Assembly (NCBI GenBank): GCA_016219595.1
Contig: JACRLY010000032.1
Location: forward strand, 1-33,236
Source of the DNA: Ignavibacteriota bacterium
GTDB taxonomy: Bacteria; Bacteroidota; Ignavibacteria; Kapaibacteriales; UBA2268
Length of the DNA: 33,236 nucleotides
Reading direction: 5' to 3'
Made by a program: the position numbers and the translations under genes. Shown one piece after another: positions 19,381 to 28,134 of the stretch. The notes beneath the pieces are model-generated. The model saw only the letters and a list, made by a program, of their open reading frames with translations, had not been told where the DNA came from and did not search any database. Position 1 is the first letter of the stretch. Every line of letters starts with the position of its first letter.

Positions 19381-19456
19381 TGGAGCTGATGACCGGGATT
19401 GAACCGGTGACCTCATCCTTACCAAGGATGTGCTCTACCAACTGAGCTACATCAGC
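19381..19456 (-). tRNA. trnT: tRNA-Thr (GGU)
   Basis: The acceptor is GCTGATG/CATCAGC with discriminator T and an encoded CCA (19381-19383). The anticodon stem is CATCC/GGATG with loop TTGGTAA. It lies only 11 bp before tRNA-Trp; the tuf gene often found between them in relatives is absent. Confidence 0.95.
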
Positions 19457-19467
19457 TTTACTTCTCG

Positions 19468-19540
19468 AGCGGGAAACGGGATTCGAACCCGCGACCCTCA
19501 GCTTGGGAAGCTGATGCTCTACCAACTGAGCTATTCCCGC
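19468..19540 (-). tRNA. trnG: tRNA-Gly (CCC)
   Basis: The acceptor is GCGGGAA/TTCCCGC with discriminator T and no encoded CCA. The anticodon loop is TTCCCAA between CAGC/GCTG. It is closely similar along its length to the tRNA-Gly(UCC) 81 bp upstream and shares its 3' flank TCGAG. Confidence 0.95.
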
Positions 19541-19621
19541 GAATCAATTTTCACAAAAAAGAGATTCCTTACTCAGCCGATCCAACAATTTCAACGAACT
19601 TTCTGTCTTTTTTAAAACTCG

Positions 19622-19694
19622 AGCGGGAGACGAGGTTCGAACCCGCGACCCTCAGCTTGGAAGGCTGATGCTCTACCAACTGAGCTACTCCCGC
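19622..19694 (-). tRNA. trnG: tRNA-Gly (UCC)
   Basis: The acceptor is GCGGGAG/CTCCCGC with discriminator T and no encoded CCA. The anticodon loop is CTTCCAA between CAGC/GCTG. The T stem contains a G-U pair. It lies 20 bp after tRNA-Tyr in the operon direction. Confidence 0.95.
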
Positions 19695-19714
19695 ACTATA
19701 TAATTTAATACCTG

Positions 19715-19798
19715 TGGGCAGGGAAGGATTCGAACCTCCGTAGGGCTGTGCCCAGCAGATTTACAGTCTGCCCCGTTTAACCGCTTCGGTACCTACCC
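19715..19798 (-). tRNA. trnY: tRNA-Tyr (GUA)
   Basis: It is 84 nt with a long variable arm, as expected for bacterial tRNA-Tyr. The acceptor is GGGTAGG/CCTGCCC with discriminator A, and the anticodon loop is CTGTAAA in a GCAGA/TCTGC stem. The 3' CCA is not encoded (CAG follows). It is the first gene of the cluster. Confidence 0.96.
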
Positions 19799-20064
19799 AG
19801 TTAAAAGGACAACAAAATTAAGAAAAATTATTTACATAACCAATAGATTTTTTTCAACTATATGGAATTTTCAATGCCAAAATTAATCAGTTTTTCATTT
19901 TTCTTTTAATCTTCTTTATTATTTTTTTATTTAAAAACAAATTTTAATTATTTTAAATATTTCATATTTTTATTATTTAATTTTATTAACAATTGCCGAT
20001 TTTACATCCGGAAAAGGAAATTTTACCGGATTGTTCTTATTTTTATTATATTTATTTGTTTTTT

Positions 20065-20862
20065 ATGGAAAATTCACCATATAATGCGACAGTAACTGGA
20101 AAAATACTTATCACACCCGATTTGATGGTACTTAGAATCAGAACTGATGACCCGAGGGATACTTTTAATGCAGGGCAATTTACTGCTATTGGATTACTTG
20201 CAAGCGAACAACGCTCACCTAATTCTGTTTTTATCGAAGAGAATCTGAAGCCTGAATCCCTGATTAAAAGACCATATTCGATTGCTTCTGCCAATCATGA
20301 AACACAGGACTTTGAATTTTACATCAGCCAGGTCAAATCAGGTACTTTAACCCCGAGACTATTTAACCTGACACAGGGTAACAGGATCTGGATAGATAAG
20401 CGAATAATTGGTTTTTTCAATCTTGCCCAGACTCCTTCGGTATGTAATATTGTAATGATTGCCACTGGTACAGGATTAGCACCTTATATTTCCTTTTTAC
20501 GTTCCCATCTTAAAGACCATAAAGAAACCAAATTGGTTGTAATTCATGGTGCGGCTTATCTCTGGGACCTTGGTTACAGAAGCGAACTTGAATTCATCGA
20601 TTATAATTTTGATAATTTTTATTATTATCCTACTCTTTTACAAGCTGATGATTCATGGAAGGGATTAAGGGGTTACATTGAAAAGCATCTTGAAGCACAA
20701 ATTTTGGAAAATATTGGCATTGAAATAAATCCTGAGAAAACACATTTTTTCCTGTGTGGTAATCCGAAAATGATTGCTTCAGTTTCAGAATATTTATTTA
20801 AAAGGAATTATACCAAACATTCGAAGAAATTTCCAGGTTCTTTACACATTGAAGAATATTAA
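20065..20862 (+). CDS. Ferredoxin/flavodoxin-NADP(+) reductase-like FAD oxidoreductase
   Basis: The product is 265 aa from the ATG at 20065; the frame is open to a TTG at 19993 but the extension is not FNR-like. FAD-binding RPYS is at residues 69-72, the NADP-binding IATGTGLAPY at 132-141, and CGNPKMI lies near the C-terminus, which ends in an FNR-type tail (LHIEEY). The size and order of motifs match bacterial plant-type FNR (Fpr). It would pass electrons between NADPH and ferredoxin or flavodoxin. A hairpin at 20007-20030 (TCCGG/CCGGA) lies in its leader. Two unknown genes follow closely. Confidence 0.88.
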   Translation: MENSPYNATVTGKILITPDLMVLRIRTDDPRDTFNAGQFTAIGLLASEQRSPNSVFIEENLKPESLIKRPYSIASANHETQDFEFYISQVKSGTLTPRLFNLTQGNRIWIDKRIIGFFNLAQTPSVCNIVMIATGTGLAPYISFLRSHLKDHKETKLVVIHGAAYLWDLGYRSELEFIDYNFDNFYYYPTLLQADDSWKGLRGYIEKHLEAQILENIGIEINPEKTHFFLCGNPKMIASVSEYLFKRNYTKHSKKFPGSLHIEEY

Positions 20863-20868
20863 TTAATT

Positions 20869-21492
20869 ATGGAATTTAGAAAAATAATAAATATCATGCT
20901 GATTGCAGCAATAATTTTCTCATGCGGGTGCATTGTGGTAAGACACAAGACTGTTTCTGAGGAAGTTACAACCCTTAATTTAAGCCCCAAACCGGAAATC
21001 CCCATGTCTGATAAATTAGTCCGTTCAAAGAAAGGGGATATTATTGCATTTCTACCTGTAGATTGGTTTTTTGTTAATGTGGAAGAAAAAGCATCATCCG
21101 ATGTATTTGCAGTTGCTGTTAATCCTGATTACACTCTAAGTGCAGTTTTTTCTTCGATAAGAAAAAATGATTTGACTGACAGTTTGGTTTCAAAAGAAGG
21201 TTTGCTCGGATTAGCCAGGACGAGCCTAAATATTCACGAAAATAAAACTGCCGGAGCAGTCAAACAAGTTGGAAAATATTCACTTATACAATCAGGTACA
21301 ATGTCATTTGCCAAATATAATTATTCAAATTCATCCGGCGCACTAATTACACAGACAGCTGTCTTTAAATCCTCCATCAATCAATATTATGAATTTGCAC
21401 TAATCCCAATGAACATATCCGGTAAACCATTGCCAACCCAGATTGAAATTGATAAAATTTTTAATTCTATAATTGCTACAATTCAGTATTAA
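20869..21492 (+). CDS. Putative lipoprotein, unknown function
   Basis: The product is 207 aa. A hydrophobic leader ends in a lipobox (IIFSCGC), so it is probably diacylated at Cys and membrane-anchored. The remainder looks like a beta-rich domain and is not recognised. It begins 6 bp after the FNR stop and ends 8 bp before the next gene, consistent with one three-gene transcript. No ribosome-binding site is visible, suggesting translational coupling. Confidence 0.75.
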   Translation: MEFRKIINIMLIAAIIFSCGCIVVRHKTVSEEVTTLNLSPKPEIPMSDKLVRSKKGDIIAFLPVDWFFVNVEEKASSDVFAVAVNPDYTLSAVFSSIRKNDLTDSLVSKEGLLGLARTSLNIHENKTAGAVKQVGKYSLIQSGTMSFAKYNYSNSSGALITQTAVFKSSINQYYEFALIPMNISGKPLPTQIEIDKIFNSIIATIQY

Positions 21493-21500
21493 TCATTTAT

Positions 21501-21923
21501 ATGTTTATCTCACAGGACACAAAAGAAGTAGTTAAATACCTGCAGGATTTTACAAAAAATAATCTTAGAAAACCTAATGACCTTGAAATTTTCCTTGAAT
21601 TAGGAGCAGCTAATGAACTTTCCGATTTGACAAATGAATTTATATTTACAGGCTCGGCAGTCTGGAATTTATATCGAGTAATAAATAATCAAAATCACAA
21701 TAAAGAAGAAAATAAAAATTCAGAAACAGAGCTTAATGAAAATTTAAAAAAAATAATATTTCATATTAACTCATTTTTGAAATTTGCGGATAAAGATACG
21801 GTTTCAAGATTCAATAGAATATATTTAGTTGAATCATCGGGTGCATTTCTCAATATAATTGATTTAGCACATGATTTATCTGAATTGAAATTATTACAAA
21901 ACTCTCTAAAAATAAAAAAGTAA
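21501..21923 (+). CDS. Hypothetical cytosolic protein
   Basis: The product is 140 aa, predicted mainly alpha-helical, with no signal peptide or membrane segment and a polar central stretch (about residues 70-90, rich in Asn, Glu and Lys). I do not recognise a family. It is the third gene of the FNR-lipoprotein-unknown run and its stop abuts the convergent methyltransferase stop (21923/21924). Confidence 0.7.
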   Translation: MFISQDTKEVVKYLQDFTKNNLRKPNDLEIFLELGAANELSDLTNEFIFTGSAVWNLYRVINNQNHNKEENKNSETELNENLKKIIFHINSFLKFADKDTVSRFNRIYLVESSGAFLNIIDLAHDLSELKLLQNSLKIKK

Positions 21924-22592
21924 TTATTTTTTTCTCGCTACGACAGCAAACTGAAGATACCTTGTATCGGAAAAAAATCCGAGTGTAAAAAAATTAATAA
22001 GGTCGAATATAAATTTTCGGGTAGGATTTATCCCTTTTATTGATTCAATTTCATATTTATTTTCTGTAAACAATCTGATTATGCTTTTTTTTGTAAAGAA
22101 CCTGAAATGAGTATTGTCTAATATGCCCTCATCCCTGTATCGCCAATCTTTGTCAAGCAATAATTCCTTCAAATTCACAATATATCTTACATTAGGTATC
22201 GAGGCTATAATATAGCCGTTTTTCACGAGCTTGTTTTTTACTATCCGCAATATTTCATTTGGATAAGTTAGGTGTTCGAGTGAATCGTTGAAAATAAAAC
22301 AATCAAAGTAATTATCAGGAACGGAATCAATAACCTGTACGACATCACCGCATATCACTTTATCTAATAATCGGGAAGCAATTTCCGATTGATTTGGATT
22401 AACCTCGATACCCCATACTTCGGCATCGAACCTTTTCTTTAGATGATATCCGAAATGACCTGCACCACAACCGATATCCAAAATTTTATTACATCCTTTA
22501 GGTATAAAACCGAGCATTTCCTCACGGCCCAATTCATAATAACTTTCGGGCTTAATAATATTTTCAACCATAATACTCATGATTTGTAACAT
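21924..22592 (-). CDS. SAM-dependent methyltransferase (class I, type 11/12)
   Basis: The product is 222 aa. Motif I is ILDIGCGAGHFG (residues about 37-48), the post-I acidic end of strand 2 is WGIEVNP, then come FDCFIFNDSLEHL (motif II region) and NGYIIASIPNVRY. This arrangement is common in UbiG/COQ5-like and cell-surface glycan methyltransferases; the substrate cannot be told. Three ATGs lie within the first eight codons; the first has a weak GAAGA upstream. Its stop abuts the preceding plus-strand gene with no room for a terminator. Confidence 0.87.
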   Translation of the reverse strand: MLQIMSIMVENIIKPESYYELGREEMLGFIPKGCNKILDIGCGAGHFGYHLKKRFDAEVWGIEVNPNQSEIASRLLDKVICGDVVQVIDSVPDNYFDCFIFNDSLEHLTYPNEILRIVKNKLVKNGYIIASIPNVRYIVNLKELLLDKDWRYRDEGILDNTHFRFFTKKSIIRLFTENKYEIESIKGINPTRKFIFDLINFFTLGFFSDTRYLQFAVVARKK

Positions 22593-22699
22593 TAATATCT
22601 TCTATATCGTAATCAATCATATTAAATTTTATTTTTGTTAAAAAATTAATTATTTATAAATTGAATCAGGAAACATTTCAATTGGGGTTATAATTAATT

Positions 22700-23179
22700 A
22701 TGTATGAAGAATTACTGGCAGAAATTGAGAGCCTGGTTATTGATGAAAAAAACTTTGTTGCTAATGCTTCAAACTTTGTTTCACATCTTTATTCTAAATT
22801 AGAGAATATTAGCTGGATAGGATTTTATCTTTTATCCGGTGATGTTTTGCTTATTGGTCCCTACCAGGGGAAACCTGCCTGTGTCAGGCTTCATAAGAAT
22901 ATGGGAGTTTGCTGGGCATCAGTAAATAAGAGAGAAGTGGTAAGAGTTGATAATGTTCATGAGTTTCCCACTCATATCGTCTGCGATGCTGAAGCCAATT
23001 CGGAATTAGTTATTCCACTGATTAAAAATGGTGTCATATACGGAGTTTTAGATTTAGATAGTTATTTATTAAACAGATTTACAGAAGAAGACAGTTCAAA
23101 TTTGAAAAAACTTGTAGATACACTTGTCAATGCATCAGATATGCAGGCAATCGGAAGATTTTACGGTAAAACCTATTAA
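22700..23179 (+). CDS. msrC: Free methionine-(R)-sulfoxide reductase (GAF domain)
   Basis: The product is 159 aa, the usual length of fRMsr. Signatures are SWIGFYLL (38-45), GPYQGKPACVR (53-63), GVCWAS (69-74) and HIVCDAEANSELV (92-104). The three catalytic/resolving cysteines expected for the family are at C61, C71 and C95. It reduces free Met-R-sulfoxide with thioredoxin as donor in the cytosol. GVCWAS differs from the commoner GVCGxA. It is a lone gene, convergent with the PorZ-like gene 9 bp away. Confidence 0.93.
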   Translation: MYEELLAEIESLVIDEKNFVANASNFVSHLYSKLENISWIGFYLLSGDVLLIGPYQGKPACVRLHKNMGVCWASVNKREVVRVDNVHEFPTHIVCDAEANSELVIPLIKNGVIYGVLDLDSYLLNRFTEEDSSNLKKLVDTLVNASDMQAIGRFYGKTY

Positions 23180-23188
23180 TAAAATAAT

Positions 23189-25483
23189 TTACTTTCTTAT
23201 TACTGCTATTTTCCCAACAGAATTTCCATCTGCTGTAACAGAAGATGCTATTATCATATAAATGCCATTTGAAACTAAATTACCTTTAGTATCTGTACCA
23301 TCCCAAATAGTTTTTCTTCCGGTAACGGTAAATGATTTGACCAATACACCATCGATTGTCAGAATTTTAACCTCTGAATCAGCAATCAATCCGTCGATTA
23401 CCAGGTAATCATCAACATTTGGATTAAAAGGCTGAGGATAACAGCTTATATTATAATTTTCCAATGGTTTTACTGAAAGGCTTCTTGCAGTACATAATCC
23501 CTTTTTAGTTCCAAAAAATGCTGTTCCTGTTTCAGAATCAATTACAATCGAATATACACCGTCATCGATTAAAGGGCTATTATTTTTATTGATTGTAGCA
23601 ATTGTCTCAGTCCCATCAGGATTAAGTACCCAAATTCCATTGTTTGTTGCTATCCATTTATTATTAAGAGCATCAATGAAAATATCATTTACTCTTTGTG
23701 AACTTAGCATATTTACTTTTCTGATACTAAACAGGGGTTTGCTCGAACTTAATATTACAGACGGATTAAATAATACAGATAATCCAGATTCATATCCAAT
23801 CCATAATGCTCCAAATTGGTCAACAGCAAGTGCTGTTTGAGCATTTTCCAATAACTTTGATGTTGTGGAAGTAGTTTCGGATGAAACAGTAATAATTCCG
23901 CAAATATCATCACTTTTATCATCAATTGTATTTCTTTCGTTAAAATATAATAAACCGTGAGGCTCAAAAGGACTCGAACCGAACCATTTTGTACCTGACT
24001 GGTCTATTGCCAAAGAGATAAAACCTCTTTGAGTTGGAGAATAACAGTTTATAAAATCTGAAAATGTACCATCATTTTTATATGATAAAAATGAAGGACC
24101 CGGACTTATTCTTCCCCAATCTGAAAACCATACATTACCCCGGCTGTCTGCCGAACATTCACCTGTTATTATCCAACTCACATCAGTGGAAATACCAATC
24201 AATGGCGAATTTGTGTTATTGATAATTTTTATTACATAACCCGTATCAACTTCTTCGACAATACACAAACCTTTACCCCAATTACTTGCAAAGATTTTCC
24301 CATTTTTATCCGAGGCAATTTTATAATAATTATCATCTAAAATTTCAGGATATGTAACTTTTGTAAAATTAGTCCATATTCCATTTGATAATTTCGTAAA
24401 TCCTTTTCCTCTGTTTTCATAATCCGTTGCTGACCATAAATTCCCTTTTTCATCGAGGTCCATGCTGAGAAACAAATTTGATGCGGGAGAATTTGGCTTT
24501 ATTACTCTCAATTCATTATCCTGGTAAATTTTAATACCCTCAGTCTGACACAGAAGTATCATTGTGGTATCAGAAAAAATATGCCCGTTCATATATTGAT
24601 TTTGTTTGAATAATTGAAGTGGACCATCTTCCAAAGTATAGACATCAAATTTAGTAGAATAATATAATTTATTATTATTATCTGATAATTTAGCAAAATT
24701 TTCATAATCTGCAATTTCACGTACAATTCTAAACGTATCGCCGACTAATTCGTATAAATTCAAACCAGCAGCAGCATATAATGAATTATTGTGAAAACAA
24801 ATCGATATAATTGGTTGCTGAGCTATTAATCCATTTGCAGAATTATAATTTTTCCATACCTGTGGGTCAATAATTTGAGAATTCAAATTCGCTACTGCTA
24901 TACCTGATTCAGTAGCAAGCCATATATTGTTATCCTTTATCAGGATTTGCTTAACGGGAGTTTTTTGTTGAAATGAGCCTAATTTTGTAACAGTTTCAAC
25001 AAAAACCTGTTGTTTCAAATCAAAAACAGCAAGTCCGAAACCACCCCCAATATATGCAAGGCTATCATGTAAATATATGTCATTAATTATTGGATTAGGA
25101 AAACCTGCACTTACAATATCTGTAATATGAGTAATATGAAAATTCTCGTCCATTATCTCGATGTACCCATCATAAGTGCCTAAATAAACTACTTTATTTA
25201 ATGTATCTGCACTTACTGCTGTAAAAACCATACTTAGTAATCCCTCGGTATTCCTGAATTCATGAAATCGCTGAATATTTGAAGAATCATAGACAAACAA
25301 ACCGCCTGTAGTACCGGCCCAGATTCGTCCTTTTGAATCTACAGCAGCTGCTCTTACATCATATAACGAAGAGTAAATTTTCCAATTGTCAAGTTTAAAT
25401 TGTGCTAATGAAATATTATAGCAAAAAGATATACCGATAAACATCGTCATCAATTTGACAGAATTGATTAATATCTTAACCAT
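23189..25483 (-). CDS. PorZ-like double beta-propeller protein with a T9SS C-terminal domain
   Basis: The product is 764 aa. A signal peptide (about residues 1-27) is followed by repeated propeller blades of the two-component-regulator type. Examples are AAAVDSKGRIWAGTTGGLFVYD, SMDLDEKGNLWSATDY, ALAVDQFGALWIGYESGLSV and FIDALNNKWIATNNGIWVLN. The last 85 or so residues form a T9SS-type sorting or FlgD-like domain (CYPQPFNPNVDDYLVI, WDGTDTKGNLVSNGIYMI). Length and layout match PorZ of Porphyromonas, a surface T9SS component. An ordinary T9SS cargo propeller is the alternative. CCGGAG lies about 8 nt before the ATG. It lies 44 bp after ribH on the same strand. Confidence 0.82.
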   Translation of the reverse strand: MVKILINSVKLMTMFIGISFCYNISLAQFKLDNWKIYSSLYDVRAAAVDSKGRIWAGTTGGLFVYDSSNIQRFHEFRNTEGLLSMVFTAVSADTLNKVVYLGTYDGYIEIMDENFHITHITDIVSAGFPNPIINDIYLHDSLAYIGGGFGLAVFDLKQQVFVETVTKLGSFQQKTPVKQILIKDNNIWLATESGIAVANLNSQIIDPQVWKNYNSANGLIAQQPIISICFHNNSLYAAAGLNLYELVGDTFRIVREIADYENFAKLSDNNNKLYYSTKFDVYTLEDGPLQLFKQNQYMNGHIFSDTTMILLCQTEGIKIYQDNELRVIKPNSPASNLFLSMDLDEKGNLWSATDYENRGKGFTKLSNGIWTNFTKVTYPEILDDNYYKIASDKNGKIFASNWGKGLCIVEEVDTGYVIKIINNTNSPLIGISTDVSWIITGECSADSRGNVWFSDWGRISPGPSFLSYKNDGTFSDFINCYSPTQRGFISLAIDQSGTKWFGSSPFEPHGLLYFNERNTIDDKSDDICGIITVSSETTSTTSKLLENAQTALAVDQFGALWIGYESGLSVLFNPSVILSSSKPLFSIRKVNMLSSQRVNDIFIDALNNKWIATNNGIWVLNPDGTETIATINKNNSPLIDDGVYSIVIDSETGTAFFGTKKGLCTARSLSVKPLENYNISCYPQPFNPNVDDYLVIDGLIADSEVKILTIDGVLVKSFTVTGRKTIWDGTDTKGNLVSNGIYMIIASSVTADGNSVGKIAVIRK

Positions 25484-25527
25484 TTGATACTCCGGCTGAA
25501 TAATTAATAAAAATGAGTATCAACCAA

Positions 25528-25995
25528 TCATTTGATAGCCTTCATAAGTGAAACCATTTCCAAAGCAGTTTGAGCGGCTTCGAAACCTTTATTACCACTT
25601 TTACTTCCGGCTCTTTCAATTGCTTGTTCGATTGTGTCTGTAGTCAATACACCAAGTATGCAGGGTATTCCTGTCTCGAGGTTGATTCTTGAAATTCCTT
25701 TTGTAACTTCCGATGCAATATAATCAAAATGAGGAGTAGCACCCCGTATAACTGCACCAAGACAAATCACTGCATCATATTTATTTGTTTTGGCAAGTTT
25801 CTGTGCTACAACAGGTATTTCATAAGCACCCGGACAATATACAACTGTCAAATTTTCTTCTGCGGCATTATGACGTCTCAGAGCATCCAATGCCCCGTCT
25901 AATAACTTATTAACAACAAATTGATTCCATCGGGTTACAACAAGAGCAAAGCTTTTACCTTTGGCATCATAAATTCCTTCGATAACTTTCGCCAT
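25528..25995 (-). CDS. ribH: 6,7-dimethyl-8-ribityllumazine synthase
   Basis: The product is 155 aa. It condenses 5-amino-6-ribitylamino-uracil with 3,4-dihydroxy-2-butanone-4-phosphate, the penultimate step to riboflavin. Conserved elements are TRWNQFV (substrate-stacking Trp23), GAYEIPV (56-62), and [13 protein letters not shown] with the catalytic His89. The C-terminal [14 protein letters not shown] is also present. AGAGGAT lies 7 nt before the ATG. No other rib genes are near. The stop is TGA. Confidence 0.96.
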   Translation of the reverse strand: MAKVIEGIYDAKGKSFALVVTRWNQFVVNKLLDGALDALRRHNAAEENLTVVYCPGAYEIPVVAQKLAKTNKYDAVICLGAVIRGATPHFDYIASEVTKGISRINLETGIPCILGVLTTDTIEQAIERAGSKSGNKGFEAAQTALEMVSLMKAIK

Positions 25996-26023
25996 TTTAT
26001 CCTCTATACTATATATAATTTTA

Positions 26024-26031
26024 CAAATTTA
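26024..26031 (-). promoter_or_regulatory. Possible Bacteroidota-type -7 element for ribH
   Basis: TAAATTTG matches the TAnnTTTG -7 consensus known from Bacteroidota, about 29 bp before the ribH start. No clear TTG -33 element was found at the expected distance, so this is tentative. Confidence 0.3.
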
Positions 26032-26185
26032 TGATATTATGTATGAAAATTATAATATCTTTTGACGGGTATTATAGTTTTTTGTTTTGTAACTACTATT
26101 AAAATGGTAATTCGAATTTGAAATATTTGAAAAATATTTTCGTAATTTGGTAGACTTTTATTATTCAAATTTTTTCGGAGTTTTT

Positions 26186-26962
26186 ATGATACATAGAATT
26201 TCAGTAATTCTAATACTACTCGTTTTCGTTTTTACCTTCGATGCATGTTCGGGCGAAGGTGATAATTTCAAAGATAAAAAAGTAGAATTTAAAACAAAAT
26301 TAGACTCGATAGCTTATTTCATTGGTGCTTATAATCTTGGAAAACCGATGAGAAGGGATTCTGTTATGATTGATCCCAGTTTACTTGCAAAAGGTTTATA
26401 TGACGCATTATATGGTGACACTGTTTTAGTTTCAGAAGAGCAGGGACGCAAGCTTATGATGTCGTTCCAGGAAGACATGATGAAAACCCAGCAGAGAAAA
26501 CAAAAAGAACTCGGTGACCAAAATAAAAGTGAAGGTACAGCTTTCCTTGAAGAAAATAAAAAGAAACCAGGAGTCATCACTTTACCAAGCGGACTTCAGT
26601 ACCAGGTGGTAAAAGAAGGAACCGGAAGACAACCAAAGATGGGTGATACAGTCACTGTTCATTATAAAGGAATGAATATTAAAGGTAAAGTATTTGATAA
26701 TTCATATGAAAGAAAAGAACCTTTTAAAATTGCTCTTGACACAAACTTTGTTAAAGGTTGGGTTGAAGGTTTATTATTAATGAAAGAAGGAGCAAAGTAC
26801 AAATTATTCTTACCTCCGAATTTAGGTTATGGAGAAGCTCCCGGACCACCGGAAGTCGGACCATTCGGAGTAATGATATTTGAATTAGAACTATTATCTG
26901 TTACTTTACCAAATCCGTCAGCACAGCCAAAAATTAAAACTGATATGCTGATGCCCAGGTAA
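26186..26962 (+). CDS. FKBP-type peptidyl-prolyl isomerase, lipoprotein
   Basis: The product is 258 aa from the ATG at 26186, preceded by CGGAG at 6 nt; a TTG further upstream (26147) has no such site. The leader ends in a lipobox-like FDAC-S. An N-terminal FkpA-type dimerisation domain (DSIAYFIGAYNLG) comes first. Then comes an FKBP domain with GDTVTVHYKGM, VFDNSYERKEPFKI and GWVEGLLLMKEGAKYKLFLPPNLGYGE. It is likely a periplasmic folding catalyst or chaperone. It is followed 13 bp later by another lipoprotein gene. Confidence 0.92.
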   Translation: MIHRISVILILLVFVFTFDACSGEGDNFKDKKVEFKTKLDSIAYFIGAYNLGKPMRRDSVMIDPSLLAKGLYDALYGDTVLVSEEQGRKLMMSFQEDMMKTQQRKQKELGDQNKSEGTAFLEENKKKPGVITLPSGLQYQVVKEGTGRQPKMGDTVTVHYKGMNIKGKVFDNSYERKEPFKIALDTNFVKGWVEGLLLMKEGAKYKLFLPPNLGYGEAPGPPEVGPFGVMIFELELLSVTLPNPSAQPKIKTDMLMPR

Positions 26963-26975
26963 TTAATTTAGATAT

Positions 26976-27503
26976 TTGAGATTTGAACTTATAAATCAAT
27001 TGAAAAGAATAAAATATAATATCGCCGTTATTGCCCTGGTTGTAATTTTATTTATTATACCGGGTTGTAGCGGCGATATTATACCTCCGCCTCCACCTAA
27101 ACCAGACTTAATTGTAGAAATCACAGGATATGATTCATTACATTATGAAGCTGTAGCATCCGGCATAAATAATAATGATGCTCATCAGCTGCAATTAAGC
27201 AGTTTTACTACAATAAATGGCAAGTATTATAATTTAACTATATCCTTTTTCTTCCCTTTGGATTCCACTCTCAAAGCTGGAACCTATAATTTCAGGTCAC
27301 AGCCAAATTCATTAGAAAATAATGTTGTAGGCGGGTTTTTTATTGGAAAAGGTGAGAATGAAATAATATTTACTTCAGATTCAGGGACTGCTGTAATATC
27401 AAGCATAAACGGATTAGTAATCGACGGGACTATAAATTTTTATGCAACAGATAACAGCAAGCAAAGACATATTATTGTAAATGGTACAATCAATAAAAAT
27501 TAG
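26976..27503 (+). CDS. Small lipoprotein, unknown function
   Basis: The product is up to 175 aa. There is no ATG near the N-terminus: the candidates are TTG at 26976 or TTG at 27000, so the start is uncertain. A hydrophobic stretch leads to a lipobox (FIIPGC-S), then a proline run (IPPPPPPKP). A beta-rich domain with GTYNF and INGLVIDGTINFYA follows, resembling the immunoglobulin-like lipoprotein modules common in Bacteroidota. It is probably co-transcribed with the FKBP gene. Its stop abuts the convergent gene at 27504. Confidence 0.72.
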   Translation: MRFELINQLKRIKYNIAVIALVVILFIIPGCSGDIIPPPPPKPDLIVEITGYDSLHYEAVASGINNNDAHQLQLSSFTTINGKYYNLTISFFFPLDSTLKAGTYNFRSQPNSLENNVVGGFFIGKGENEIIFTSDSGTAVISSINGLVIDGTINFYATDNSKQRHIIVNGTINKN

Positions 27504-28127
27504 TTAATTCGACCTCACTGTAAAAAGCAGAACAACTGCTACAATCGTTGATGAAATCAATATAACCGGCTGAATAATATTATCAAAAAAAGTTTTATCC
27601 TGGACAGGCATTGCAGATGATGCAAAATCATATTGACTGCTATTTATTGAATCAACCTTATCCCTTGAAATTTTGTCTTTAAAAACAGCATTAAATTTAC
27701 GGAGTGGCACGATTATGTTTTTTATAATTCTGGAACCGGTAATCTGAATATATATTTCTCTTTCGACTGAATCGGGGAATATAGAACTATTCAGATATTT
27801 AATGGAAATATTATTGATATTGATTTCATAAAACCGATTTATATTTTCATTAGAATCATTGTAAATAATACAACTGTCATTAATAAATAGGTTAAGAAGT
27901 TTATCATAAAGTAACCATTTTGCAGGATGTTGGGTCAAATCAAATTTTATTTTTTCACCTTTTGACAATGATTGACTTTTTATCATTTCATTTGAATAAT
28001 TATCAAGTAACGAATCTATAATCTCATAGTTTGTTCTGACAGGAGAATCGTCATTAGCTTTTAAGATTATTCCCCCGTCGAAGGAGAAAAAAATCATAAA
28101 GCAAAAAAATATAATAATATTTTTCAT
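27504..28127 (-). CDS. Secreted or membrane-anchored protein, unknown function
   Basis: The product is 207 aa. A signal peptide (residues about 1-24), an Asn/Ile/Ser-rich extracytoplasmic domain and a C-terminal transmembrane helix (about 183-203, PVILISSTIVAVVLLFTV) with a short basic tail are visible. No family is recognised. It begins 8 bp after the PH-like gene and is probably co-transcribed with it. Confidence 0.72.
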   Translation of the reverse strand: MKNIIIFFCFMIFFSFDGGIILKANDDSPVRTNYEIIDSLLDNYSNEMIKSQSLSKGEKIKFDLTQHPAKWLLYDKLLNLFINDSCIIYNDSNENINRFYEININNISIKYLNSSIFPDSVEREIYIQITGSRIIKNIIVPLRKFNAVFKDKISRDKVDSINSSQYDFASSAMPVQDKTFFDNIIQPVILISSTIVAVVLLFTVRSN

Positions 28128-28134
28128 AATAATT

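Noticed and set aside
19325-19615. Short protein frames across the tRNA cluster
   Set aside because: They are well-known spurious translations of tRNA genes on either strand; the cloverleaf structures explain the sequence.
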